From Rhizobium sp. S152 (GTDB lineage Bacteria > Pseudomonadota > Alphaproteobacteria > Rhizobiales > Rhizobiaceae): a stretch of 64,000 nucleotides of DNA. Within the stretch, counting starts at the first letter, position 1. Every line of letters starts with the position of its first letter. Below are positions 47,915 through 55,723 of this stretch, piece by piece. The position numbers were made by a program, and so were the translations under genes. The notes under the pieces were generated by a model. It saw only the letters and a program-made list of their open reading frames with translations. It made no database searches and was not told the DNA's origin. The stretch spans positions 19,655-83,654 of the forward strand of contig NZ_JAUDRZ010000023.1 in NCBI RefSeq assembly GCF_030380735.1. Direction: 5' to 3'.

Positions 47915-48349
47915 GATTGGCTCCTTGATGGCTGTGGGAGGCAGCCACTTGGTTTTGCTGAGCGTCAATTCAGCACGAGGCAATTTGACGCTGGCGCTCT
48001 ACGCCCGCCCGGATCGGCTGACAAGGACTGCCGCGCGAAAAATGGTTCGATTTCAGCAAGACTTGAGTACGTTTTTGCACATGTACAAAAGCGGAAAGGC
48101 GATAATCCGCCGAAAGCGCTTATTTGTGGAATTTTAAACTCAACAATGCAGCTTGAGATAGGCCGCTTGAAGGAGGAAATTCACCAAAGCGGCGCGGCCT
48201 CTAGGCAGACTCCCGGTTTGGCGTAGGCCCAAGGCAGTTGCGAGCAGCGACGCATCAACGAGGCGCCGCCGCTTCAGCTCAAGTTTGCCGCAATCACGCG
48301 GCTGATCCACCGACGTAAGCGCGGCCCGGTCACCGGCTTGTCCGCCAAC
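47915..48349. promoter_or_regulatory. Promoter region of the gluconate-dehydrogenase-type operon
   Basis: 435 bp with no gene I can support. Two near-palindromes are visible. AGCGTCAATT (47961-47970) is matched by AATTTGACGCT (47982-47992), 47-78 bp before the operon's start codon. TTTTGCACATGTACAAAA (48073-48090) is symmetric at 16 of 18 positions. Both are plausible regulator sites. The right end adjoins the SDR gene's stop; no terminator was seen. Confidence 0.5.
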
Positions 48350-49018
48350 CTACCAAGGAATAGGCTGCCCGTCGTACGTCCAGTGCAGGCCGCTCTGCTC
48401 GGAACTGACGCTCCCCACGAATGACTGCAAGCGCGCCACGATCTCATCCGGACCATGGTTTTCAGCATTTTCGATGCCATCACTCGACAAAAGCAGGCAG
48501 ATACATCCCCACGGTCGCCACTCGACGGAGAGGTTACGCCACATCTGGTTTAGCGCCGCCTTCGACGCGCGATAGGCGAAGCCCCGCGAGCCGTCGTGAT
48601 CGCCGATCGACGCCGCATGACTCGACACTGCCGCGAGAATCTTGTGTTCCCCGTTTTTGAGGTTGGTCTCCAACAGGCTTGCCAGCCGAAGCGGCGCATA
48701 GGTATTGGCGAGCATGATCGGTCGCCAATGCTCGGCGCCGATCGCCTCTGGTGGCCGGTCGTCCGTGTCGGGGATGCCCTCGTCGAGAAAGATGACATCG
48801 ATGGCGCGTTCCCCGAGCCATTCCGCCAGCTTTTCAGCGGAACTTTCATCGAGGGGATCGTAGTGCACGCTTTCGACGAGGTCGCCAAACCTCTCCTTGA
48901 GGCGTGCGTCGATTACAGTGCTGCCGGCGGCGATCACCTGCCAGCCGAGTGTCGCGTATCGGGACGCAAGCGCCAGGGGAAACGCCCGATCCGCCCCGGT
49001 AATCAGTACAGTTGGCAT
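48350..49018 (-). CDS. Degenerate SDR-family protein
   Basis: 222-aa protein of short-chain dehydrogenase fold, clearly a paralogue of the next gene (both end in YDG-x-x-PW). YRASK is kept. The glycine-rich cofactor motif is altered (TGADRAFPLALA instead of TGxxxGIG), and the NAG motif is replaced (FLDEGIPD). NAD(P) binding may therefore be weak or lost, and it might be a regulatory or partner subunit. It is 18 bp after the intact SDR gene on the same strand, so it is presumably in the same transcript. Confidence 0.8.
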   Translation of the reverse strand: MPTVLITGADRAFPLALASRYATLGWQVIAAGSTVIDARLKERFGDLVESVHYDPLDESSAEKLAEWLGERAIDVIFLDEGIPDTDDRPPEAIGAEHWRPIMLANTYAPLRLASLLETNLKNGEHKILAAVSSHAASIGDHDGSRGFAYRASKAALNQMWRNLSVEWRPWGCICLLLSSDGIENAENHGPDEIVARLQSFVGSVSSEQSGLHWTYDGQPIPW

Positions 49019-49036
49019 TGCTTCGATATCCTATTT

Positions 49037-49714
49037 CTACCAGGGCACATCAGTGCCGTCATAACCGATGATCCGGCCTGAATCGCTGATCGTCAGGCCT
49101 TCGACGACCTTCTTCATGCCGGCCACGCTTGTTTCGACGGCGATCCCGTTGAAGTTCGTCATGCGGGTGGCGACTAGGCCGGGACGCAACAAGGTGCAGG
49201 TGATGCCGTCCGCCTTCCATTCCCTGGAGAGCGCCGACCACACCGCGTTCAAGCCGGTCTTCGACGCGCGATAGGTGTATTGCGTTCCCCAGTCATTGGC
49301 GCCGATCGAGCTCATGAGGCTGGACATTGCTGTGGCGATCTTCAGCTTTCCGGCCAGCAGGTTCGGCTTGAGGGCAGCGGCCAGTGCGAGTGGTCCGAAG
49401 GTGTTGGTCTCAACAACCTGCAGGAAATCGGCCTGCGTCACCTCGGCGGGCTTCGCCTCCAGGTTGACCGCGATCCCGGCATTGGCGATCAGGACGTCGA
49501 TCTCCCTCCCGTCCAGAGCGTCGCGAAGCGCTTCCACCGACGCCGGCTGCGTCACATCGAGCGCAAGCACCTCGGCACGGGGAAGTTGCGAGAGTTCGGA
49601 CGCTTGCGAGGGGTCTCTCGCGGTGCCGAGCACCGTCCAGCCATCCGCGGCGAATTGGCGCGCAAGCTCGAAGCCGATCCCGCGGTTGGCGCCTGAAATA
49701 AGGATTGTTGACAT
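49037..49714 (-). CDS. Short-chain dehydrogenase/reductase
   Basis: 225-aa SDR with intact motifs: TILISGANRGIGFELARQFA, IANAGIAV, Ser in AMSSLMSSIG and YRASK. It resembles C-factor/sniffer-type carbonyl reductases. Its promoter region contains a copy of the island's palindrome (49746-49755), 32-41 bp before the start codon, and is shared with the divergent DapA-type gene. I therefore place it in the catabolic regulon. Substrate unknown. Confidence 0.9.
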   Translation of the reverse strand: MSTILISGANRGIGFELARQFAADGWTVLGTARDPSQASELSQLPRAEVLALDVTQPASVEALRDALDGREIDVLIANAGIAVNLEAKPAEVTQADFLQVVETNTFGPLALAAALKPNLLAGKLKIATAMSSLMSSIGANDWGTQYTYRASKTGLNAVWSALSREWKADGITCTLLRPGLVATRMTNFNGIAVETSVAGMKKVVEGLTISDSGRIIGYDGTDVPW

Positions 49715-49745
49715 TCTGATTCACTCTGTGCAATTGGAATATCAA

Positions 49746-49755
49746 CGGTATACCA
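49746..49755. promoter_or_regulatory. Island operator copy 1 (CGGTATACCA)
   Basis: GGTATACC core with flanking C and A; one mismatch to TGGTATACCA. It lies between the SDR and DapA-type genes. A further, weaker symmetric element (TTGGAATATCAA) adjoins it at 49734-49745. Confidence 0.65.
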
Positions 49756-49863
49756 AAATTGAGATCGCGCAACTCCCTTGAGCGATTTTTCATTCCCAGC
49801 AACATCAGGCGATGTGTCCTCATGAAAATAGGTCGCATCCCCAGCCACTTAAGGGACAAGCCA

Positions 49864-50793
49864 ATGCCACTCATCCACGCCAACAGCAAAGGCGTCTACG
49901 TCATCGCAGTCACTCCGTTCGAGGAGAACGGTGCGATCGATACCGTCAGCATCGACCGCGTCACCGATTTTTATTTCGAAGCAGGCGCCGATGGACTGAC
50001 CATCCTCGGCATGATGGGCGAAGCGCCGAAGCTGACACACGCCGAGGCACTTGATGTGACGAGACAGACGCTCGCGCGCGCCGCCGGCAAGCCCGTGGTC
50101 GTCGGCGTTTCGGCTCCGGGACTGGCCGCCATCAGCGAACTGACCAAGGCGGTGATGGATCTGGGCGCGGCTGGCGTCATGGTGGCGCCGCCGGGCAACC
50201 TGAAGACCAACGAGCAGATCATCGGCTATTACCAGCAGGTGGTCGAAACGCTGGGGCCTGATGTGCCTGTCGTGCTGCAGGACTTTCCGCTGTCCACCGG
50301 TGTGTCGATCAGCAACGACACGCTTGGCCGCATCATCGAGACATGCCCGAGCATCGTCATGGTGAAACATGAGGACTGGCCCGGACTGGCGAAGATCAGC
50401 GCGCTCCGCGATGCCGAGGCAAAGGGTCGCCGCCGGGTCTCCATCCTCTGCGGCAACGGCGGCATTTTCCTGCCCGAGGAAATGGCGCGCGGTGCCGATG
50501 GCGCCATGACCGGCTTCGGCTACCCCGAGATGATGGTGGAGGTATGTTCTCTGGCGGCCAATGGCGAGATGGATCGGGCCCAGAATATATTCGATATCTA
50601 TCTGCCTCTGGTGCGCTACGAGCAGCAGCCCGGCATCGGCCTTGGCGCACGCAAGTACGTCCTCGCGCGACGCGGCGCAATTCGCAGTGCGGCGCAGCGG
50701 CGCCCGGGCGCTCCCCTTTCCGCGACCGCCATCGCGGAGATCGAACGCCTTATCATCCGGCAGGAACGGCGGCTCGCCGAGCTGACCCGCTAA
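49864..50793 (+). CDS. DapA-fold (dihydrodipicolinate synthase/N-acetylneuraminate lyase family) enzyme
   Basis: 309-aa class I aldolase-type enzyme. The glycine-rich site is present (LGMMGEAPKLTHAE), as is the Schiff-base lysine, Lys168 (SIVMVKHED). The usual catalytic tyrosine region (YNxPxRTG) reads QDFPLSTG, so both the Tyr and the carboxylate-binding Arg of DapA are missing. It is therefore not a lysine-pathway DapA; a 2-oxo-acid lyase or dehydratase role is more likely. AAGGGA precedes ATG 49864. It is divergent from the SDR pair and 11 bp from the end of the convergent GntR gene. Confidence 0.88.
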   Translation: MPLIHANSKGVYVIAVTPFEENGAIDTVSIDRVTDFYFEAGADGLTILGMMGEAPKLTHAEALDVTRQTLARAAGKPVVVGVSAPGLAAISELTKAVMDLGAAGVMVAPPGNLKTNEQIIGYYQQVVETLGPDVPVVLQDFPLSTGVSISNDTLGRIIETCPSIVMVKHEDWPGLAKISALRDAEAKGRRRVSILCGNGGIFLPEEMARGADGAMTGFGYPEMMVEVCSLAANGEMDRAQNIFDIYLPLVRYEQQPGIGLGARKYVLARRGAIRSAAQRRPGAPLSATAIAEIERLIIRQERRLAELTR

Positions 50794-50804
50794 ATCGCCG
50801 ACGC

Positions 50805-51500
50805 TCAGCCGCGCCGGCGACCGAGGATGAAATCGATGATGGCATTGCGGACATTGTCGAGATGTTCGCCCATCAGCCGCCGCGACAGTTCCGGATCATT
50901 GCCGGTGACAGCGTCGATCAGTGCCATATGTTCGCTGCCGCCGGGCTGCAGGCGATGCGGCATGCGCGCCGTGTTGAAGATATGGGTGCGGCGCCTGAGG
51001 TCGCGGATCGCGGCGGCGACCATCGGGTTCCCTGCCGCTTCCGCGATCGTGCCATGCACGAGGTCGTCGACTGACCAGTGGTCGGCGGGTGCGATCTTGG
51101 GAAGCTGCAACAGCCATCTGATCGCCTCGCGAACCTTCTCCGCGTCTTCGGCCGCCAGTTGACCGGTGGCGCGCGCAGCCGCTTCGACCTCAAGGATACG
51201 GCGCATGTCCAACAGGTTCATATAGGTTTCGACGCTCACATCCGCGACGATGAGCATCCTGCCCTGGCTGCGCATCGCAAGCGATTCCGTTTCAAGCCGC
51301 CCGAGCGCCTCGCGCACTGGCGTTCGCGAGATCGACAGCACGTCCGCTAACCGCCGCTCCTGCAATACCGCGCCCGCCTGGAGACGTCCTGACAGGATGA
51401 GGTCGAGAATCTGTCCGTAGGCAAACTCGCTAAGGCTCGGCTCGCTTTCGGATGAGAGCGGCAATTTCCGCTCATCCGGTTCAATATCGACAAGTGTCAT
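50805..51500 (-). CDS. GntR family regulator, FCD subfamily (first of two in the island)
   Basis: 231-aa regulator. The N-terminal winged helix contains LAYGQILDLIL-like and ISRTPVREALGRLETE motifs; the C-terminal all-helical FCD domain (about residues 90-225) binds metal and a small ligand (DLVHGTIAEAAGN, RRRTHIF). It is related along its whole length to the regulator at 60364. ATG 51500 has AAGGA upstream. It diverges from the first nitrilase gene, and palindrome copies lie 17-26 bp before its own start and before the nitrilase. This suggests autoregulation and a repressor role released by a pathway intermediate. Confidence 0.93.
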   Translation of the reverse strand: MTLVDIEPDERKLPLSSESEPSLSEFAYGQILDLILSGRLQAGAVLQERRLADVLSISRTPVREALGRLETESLAMRSQGRMLIVADVSVETYMNLLDMRRILEVEAAARATGQLAAEDAEKVREAIRWLLQLPKIAPADHWSVDDLVHGTIAEAAGNPMVAAAIRDLRRRTHIFNTARMPHRLQPGGSEHMALIDAVTGNDPELSRRLMGEHLDNVRNAIIDFILGRRRG

Positions 51501-51516
51501 TCCGCAATCCTTAATA

Positions 51517-51539
51517 TGGTAGACCGGCGATATACCAAT
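51517..51539. promoter_or_regulatory. Island operator copy 2 (TGGTAGACCG with adjacent ATACCA half-site)
   Basis: TGGTAGACCG at 51517-51526 is a weaker match to TGGTATACCA; ATATACCAA follows at 51530-51538, and another ATACCA begins at 51545. These half-sites cluster just upstream of the GntR start. Confidence 0.5.
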
Positions 51540-51616
51540 ATCGCATACCAGACAACGAAATTCCTCCTCGTCACAGCCGCCGCAATGCCGAAGCCGTATT
51601 GACGATTGCATCCCAT

Positions 51617-51626
51617 TGGTATTCCA
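51617..51626. promoter_or_regulatory. Island operator copy 3 (TGGTATTCCA)
   Basis: One mismatch to TGGTATACCA, located 33 bp before the start codon of the first nitrilase gene. The spacing matches that of copies 1 and 4. Confidence 0.65.
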
Positions 51627-51658
51627 TTGGCGCACCGCAATCGACGAAGGAGATATCA

Positions 51659-52690
51659 ATGTCGGTCAAGCCTTGGAGGGCGACGTGCATCCAGATGGAC
51701 AGCAAGATCGCCAGCAATACGAAAACGCGCGAGGAAGCGTGGCAGATCATCGAGGAAAATCTCGGCGAAGCGATCCGCCTGATTGAAGCGGCCTGTACTG
51801 GCGCCGAGCCGCCCAAGCTCGTCGTCCTGCCCGAATTCGTGTTTCAGGGCCCCCCTCGGGCGACGCCGGTCAGCGAGTGGATCGAGCGCGCATGCACGAC
51901 GATCCCCGGACCAATCACCGAGCGGCTTGCCGAGGTCGCCCGCAAGTATGACATCTATATTGCCGGCAATCATTTCGAGGTCGATCCGCGCTGGCCCGAC
52001 CGCTATTTCAACTCCTCCTTCCTGCTCGACCCCAAGGGCGAGATCATCCTGCGTTACCGGCGCATCAACACGGCAAGCTGGACCTCCCCGCATGATATTC
52101 TCAGCCAGTATCGCGAAGCATACGGCGAAGATGGAATCTTCCCCGTCGTCGATACCGAACTCGGGCGGCTGGCGATATTCCCCTGTGGCGAAGTCGCCGT
52201 ACCGGAACTCTCCCGTGTCTTCATGATGCGTGGCGCGGAAGTCCTGCTGCATCCGTCGAACGAACCCGCGAACGCGCGGGCGGATGCCGCCAAGATTTGC
52301 CGGGCGGCGGAAAACATGTGCTACCTCATCAGCACCAACGTGTCCGGACAGATCGGTTTCTCGGATGCGGAACGGGGCGGCCATTCTCAGATCGTCGATT
52401 TCAACGGCAACTATGTCGCGTTCGAAAAATCGGACGCCGAGAGCCTCTCTGCCACCGCAGTGATCGATATTGCCGCGCTGCAAGCAGCTCGACGCGACAC
52501 GAACATGGGCAATGCCCTGCTTCGCACGCGCTGGGAGATGTACCGCGACTATTTCGCGAACGCTCAGGCCTATCCCGCCGATGCCTTGGACAAGAAGGCG
52601 TTCGAAACCTATTCGGAGCTTTCGTCCGTCCAGGAAAAGGCGCTGTCGAATTTGACGGCGGCACGGATCATCCGAGAGATCGAAGCGTAG
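51659..52690 (+). CDS. Nitrilase/amidase superfamily carbon-nitrogen hydrolase (first paralogue)
   Basis: 343-aa cytosolic enzyme of the nitrilase fold, predicted to hydrolyse an amide, N-carbamoyl or nitrile bond. Glu59 (VLPEFVFQGPP) and the nucleophile Cys176 (LAIFPCGEVAVPE) are in place. The lysine usually found after YR is an arginine (LRYRRINTAS, Arg135), and the same change occurs in the paralogue at 59098. AGGAG precedes the ATG. It is divergent from the GntR gene and followed by an 11-bp hairpin, then the ABC-importer genes. Specific substrate unknown. Confidence 0.88.
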   Translation: MSVKPWRATCIQMDSKIASNTKTREEAWQIIEENLGEAIRLIEAACTGAEPPKLVVLPEFVFQGPPRATPVSEWIERACTTIPGPITERLAEVARKYDIYIAGNHFEVDPRWPDRYFNSSFLLDPKGEIILRYRRINTASWTSPHDILSQYREAYGEDGIFPVVDTELGRLAIFPCGEVAVPELSRVFMMRGAEVLLHPSNEPANARADAAKICRAAENMCYLISTNVSGQIGFSDAERGGHSQIVDFNGNYVAFEKSDAESLSATAVIDIAALQAARRDTNMGNALLRTRWEMYRDYFANAQAYPADALDKKAFETYSELSSVQEKALSNLTAARIIREIEA

Positions 52691-52708
52691 CAGGAGTTCA
52701 AGCTTCGC

Positions 52709-52733
52709 GGGTGCGGCCAGGCTGGCCGCACCC
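52709..52733 (+). other. Perfect hairpin after the first nitrilase gene
   Basis: GGGTGCGGCCA and TGGCCGCACCC, an 11-bp perfect stem with a three-base loop, 18 bp after the stop codon. No T-run follows. It likely shields the upstream mRNA end or weakens read-through into the importer genes. Confidence 0.55.
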
Positions 52734-52914
52734 GTAGTACCTCGCCGCTGCCAAGAGTAACAAGACGATCTCCGTCGTCCTTCCACATTGCCGACCGAAC
52801 GAGCGCAAAATTCAATTTCCGCGCTCCTTTTGACGTTGATTTGCACAGAAAATCGCCACAAGGTGCCGCTGCTCAATATTGCAACATTTACCACATTGAC
52901 ACTCGATATTCCTC

Positions 52915-52924
52915 TGGCATACCA
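52915..52924. promoter_or_regulatory. Island operator copy 4 (TGGCATACCA)
   Basis: One mismatch to TGGTATACCA, 31-40 bp before the start codon of the solute-binding protein gene. It implies a separate regulated promoter for the importer genes. Confidence 0.65.
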
Positions 52925-52955
52925 TCTGAATGCCAACATAAAAATGGGGATCAAA

Positions 52956-53960
52956 ATGAGGAAGAAAATGAAGCGTCTGGCCATGCCGCTCGCTGGATTG
53001 ACGCTGCTCTGTGCCTCCTTTGCGGGACACGCGTCCGCGGCCGATGGCGAGAAGATCCATGTGCGCCTGGCCTGGGTCGCCGGCGGCGTCGATGCGCCAA
53101 TGTTCGTCGCGGCGGCGAAGGGCTATTTTACGGAAAAGGGCCTTGACGTCGATATCGTAGATGGCAACGGCAGCACCGGCACAATTCAGGCTGTGGGAAG
53201 CGGCGACTTCGAAATCGGCATAGCTGGCCTCGGCGCACTTGCGCAGGCGCAGCAGGGTTCGGGCGCCGACACGATGATCGCGGTGGCCGGCCTTCTGCAG
53301 AAGGACCCGACATCGATCATCAGTCTCAAGGGCTCCGGCATCACGAAGCCGAAGGATATCGAAGGCAAGCGGCTCGGCACCGATGCCGGCAACTTCGAAG
53401 ACGGCATGATCAAGGCGTTCGCAGAAGCAAACGGCCTCGACATGAACAAGATCAAGGTGATCATGATCAATGGCGGCGGCGACAGGGTCGCGCTTCTGAA
53501 GGGTGACGTCGACTTCATCAATGGCTGGGCCAACCCCGACGGCGACAAGGTCGCGGAGAGAGCCCCCATCGAACCGCCGATGCTGTTTGCCGATTATGGC
53601 GTGAACATCCTCGGCTCCAGCGTCATCGTCCGCAAGGACTACCTGGCCAAGCACGGCGATACCGTCCGCAACTTCCTGGCCGCCCTGCAAAAGGGCAAGG
53701 CCGACGCGGCTGCCGATCCCGATGGCGCCCTCAAGATTCTGATGGACGCCCGTCCCGATTCGAATGAAGAGGGCATCAAGGCGGAAATCAAGAACATGCC
53801 GAAGTACGAGCACACGACCGCCTCGCAAGGCAAGCCTTACGGCTGGATCGCTCCTGAGGACGTGACCCTGACGATCTCCCTGCTGGAGAAGTACAGCGGC
53901 ATGGCGCCGGGCCTGACGCCTGCCAAGATCTATGACGGCTCCTACCTGCCCGCCAACTGA
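52956..53960 (+). CDS. ABC transporter solute-binding protein (NMT1/THI5-SsuA type)
   Basis: 334-aa periplasmic binding protein. The signal peptide is visible (MKRLAMPLAGLTLLCASFAG, cleaved near HASA-AD). The mature part has the SsuA/NMT1 fold: VAGGVDAPMFVAAAKGYFTE, GDFEIGIAGLGALAQAQ, DIEGKRLGTDAG. Such proteins bind sulfonates, pyrimidines, hydantoins, riboflavin or aromatic acids. ATG 52956 follows GGGGA; ATG 52944 and 52968 are also possible. It starts an importer operon (binding protein, SDR, ATPase, permease) under its own palindrome copy. Ligand unknown, but presumably the island's substrate. Confidence 0.9.
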   Translation: MRKKMKRLAMPLAGLTLLCASFAGHASAADGEKIHVRLAWVAGGVDAPMFVAAAKGYFTEKGLDVDIVDGNGSTGTIQAVGSGDFEIGIAGLGALAQAQQGSGADTMIAVAGLLQKDPTSIISLKGSGITKPKDIEGKRLGTDAGNFEDGMIKAFAEANGLDMNKIKVIMINGGGDRVALLKGDVDFINGWANPDGDKVAERAPIEPPMLFADYGVNILGSSVIVRKDYLAKHGDTVRNFLAALQKGKADAAADPDGALKILMDARPDSNEEGIKAEIKNMPKYEHTTASQGKPYGWIAPEDVTLTISLLEKYSGMAPGLTPAKIYDGSYLPAN

Positions 53961-53968
53961 CATGCCCG

Positions 53969-53989
53969 GGTGGCGCTCGCCGCCACCCT
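53969..53989 (+). other. Hairpin between binding-protein and SDR genes
   Basis: GGGTGGCG and CGCCACCC around CTCGC, nine bases after the stop codon. A typical position for a hairpin that keeps binding-protein mRNA more abundant than downstream message. Confidence 0.55.
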
Positions 53990-54026
53990 CATCTCATCCT
54001 GATGCCCTCGAGGCATGGAATTCCAC

Positions 54027-54812
54027 ATGGATCTCGGACTAAACAACAAGCATGCATTGGTGCTCGGCGCCAGCCAGGGGCTGGGTCTTGCCGTTGCCAA
54101 GGCGCTCCTCGCCGAGGGTGCGACGGTCACCTTGAGCGGCCGCTCGCTCGAACGGCTGGAAGCGGCGCGCCAGAGCCTTCCGCCCGAACAGCAGCTCAAT
54201 TGCCACCTCGCCGTCGCCGACCTTTCCGATCCGGACGCGGCCCGCAAGATCAGCGACGCCGCGCAGGCAAACGCAGCGGTCGACATTCTGGTCAACAATA
54301 CCGGCGGCCCGCCTCCGGGCCTGCCTTCCGCCGTCGATGTCGATGTCGTTTCAAGCCAGTTCGACGCCATGGTCCGCCCGGTGCTGTCGTTGACGCTCGA
54401 TCTGGTCGCCTCCATGCGTGCGCGGCAATGGGGTCGGATCATCACGATCGCTTCCAGCGGCGTCGTCCAGCCCATTCCGCACCTGCCCATCTCGAATGCG
54501 CTTCGCTCGACCCTCGTGGGCTTCATGAAAACGCTTGCCGGCGAAGTGGCCAAGGATGGCGTGACCGTGAACATGCTCCTGCCAGGGCGGATCGCCACGG
54601 CCAGAACAAAATCGCTCGACGCCGCACAGGCCGCGCGCAGCGGACGGCCGGTCGAGGAGATCAGCGCGGAATCCGCCGCAACCATCCCGGCGGGACGCTA
54701 CGGCACAGTGGAGGAATTCGGCGCGGTCGCGGCATTCCTTGCCGGCATGCCGTCCAGCTACGTCACCGGCAGCATGCTCCGGGTGGACGGCGGCACCATT
54801 CGCTCGATCTGA
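54027..54812 (+). CDS. SDR-family oxidoreductase lacking the catalytic tyrosine
   Basis: 261-aa SDR with a normal cofactor motif (ALVLGASQGLGLAVAKALLA) and an NNTGGPPPGL variant of NNAG. The expected YxxxK is replaced: HLPISNALRSTLVGF has no Tyr or Lys in register. This matches a divergent SDR group with SNALR in that place. Ser in IASSGVV remains. The C-terminus is normal (SSYVTGSMLRVDGG). ATG 54027 is preferred, since the upstream ATG 54015 has no properly spaced ribosome site. Location inside the importer operon suggests it acts early on the imported compound. Confidence 0.85.
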   Translation: MDLGLNNKHALVLGASQGLGLAVAKALLAEGATVTLSGRSLERLEAARQSLPPEQQLNCHLAVADLSDPDAARKISDAAQANAAVDILVNNTGGPPPGLPSAVDVDVVSSQFDAMVRPVLSLTLDLVASMRARQWGRIITIASSGVVQPIPHLPISNALRSTLVGFMKTLAGEVAKDGVTVNMLLPGRIATARTKSLDAAQAARSGRPVEEISAESAATIPAGRYGTVEEFGAVAAFLAGMPSSYVTGSMLRVDGGTIRSI

Positions 54813-54830
54813 ACGGGCACCCGTGCCCGT
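54813..54830 (+). other. Hairpin between SDR and ABC-ATPase genes
   Basis: ACGGGCAC and GTGCCCGT form a perfect 8-bp stem with a CC loop, directly after the SDR stop. CCAAATTTTC follows, a weak T-run; partial termination is possible. Confidence 0.5.
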
Positions 54831-54863
54831 CCAAATTTTCTCGGCCTGCGGGCCCTACAGGAG

Positions 54864-55721
54864 ATGGGGTTAGACCCAGATGCAGAGATGAACGCTATTC
54901 CATCGCAACACAGCATTCCCGAGACCACATCCAAAAAGGCCACATCCAAGCATGTCGCCATTTCCGCCGTCTCGAAAACCTTCGAGACCCGCAAGGGCAC
55001 CGTGCACGCCCTTCAGGACGTGACCCTCTCGATCGCCAAGGGCGAGTTTGTCTCGGTGCTTGGACCGAGCGGTTGCGGCAAGAGCACGCTGATGATGCTG
55101 CTTGCCGGCCTGACTTCCGTTTCGCTCGGCCGTATCATGGTCGGCGACAAGCATATCGACGGCCCGAACGCCGATGCCGGCGTCGTCTTCCAGCAGGACG
55201 TGCTGCTCGAATGGCGCACGGCGCTGCAGAACGTTCTGCTGCAGGCCGAGATCCGCAAGTCCGACATGGCGCAGGCCAAAGAGCGGGCGCGGCAGTTGCT
55301 CAAGATGGTGTCGCTGCAGGATTTCGAGGATGCCTATCCGAAGGAGCTTTCCGGTGGCATGCGCCAGCGCGTTTCGATCTGTCGCGCGCTGCTGCACCGC
55401 CCGCCCCTGCTCCTGATGGACGAGCCGTTCGGCGCGCTCGATGCGATGACCCGCGACCAGTTGCAGATCGACCTTCTGCGCCTGTGCGCCGACAACGAAA
55501 TGACGGTCTTCTTCATCACCCACTCGATCCAGGAAGCGATCTTCCTGAGCGACCGCGTCGTCGTCATGTCGGCGCGACCCGGCCGCATCGAGAGGATCAT
55601 CGACATCGACCTGCCGCGGCCGCGGCGGCTTGCCATGCGTGAGGATCCCAAGTTCACCGCCTATACGCGGGAACTGACGTCGATCTTCAAGGGGCTTGGC
55701 GTTTTTCGCGAGGAGTATTGA
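54864..55721 (+). CDS. ABC transporter ATP-binding protein (SsuB/TauB type)
   Basis: 285-aa importer ATPase. Walker A GPSGCGKSTLM, Q-loop VFQQDVLLEW, signature LSGGMRQR, Walker B LLLMDEPFGALD and H-loop FFITHSIQEA. The set is that of nitrate/sulfonate/taurine-type importers. The start is uncertain: the AGGAG at 54859 abuts ATG 54864 too closely, and ATG 54888 is a fair alternative. The core fold begins at HVAISAVSKTFE in either case. The permease start follows the stop by two bases. Confidence 0.93.
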   Translation: MGLDPDAEMNAIPSQHSIPETTSKKATSKHVAISAVSKTFETRKGTVHALQDVTLSIAKGEFVSVLGPSGCGKSTLMMLLAGLTSVSLGRIMVGDKHIDGPNADAGVVFQQDVLLEWRTALQNVLLQAEIRKSDMAQAKERARQLLKMVSLQDFEDAYPKELSGGMRQRVSICRALLHRPPLLLMDEPFGALDAMTRDQLQIDLLRLCADNEMTVFFITHSIQEAIFLSDRVVVMSARPGRIERIIDIDLPRPRRLAMREDPKFTAYTRELTSIFKGLGVFREEY

Positions 55722-55723
55722 TC

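Noticed and set aside
48250..48349. Possible transposase or gene remnant beside the degenerate SDR gene
   Set aside because: A short arginine-rich translation is open in one frame but shows no transposase motif, no terminal repeats and no target-site duplication.
49864..50793. Annotation as lysine-biosynthesis dapA
   Set aside because: The catalytic Tyr and substrate-binding Arg are missing and the gene is embedded in a catabolic regulon.
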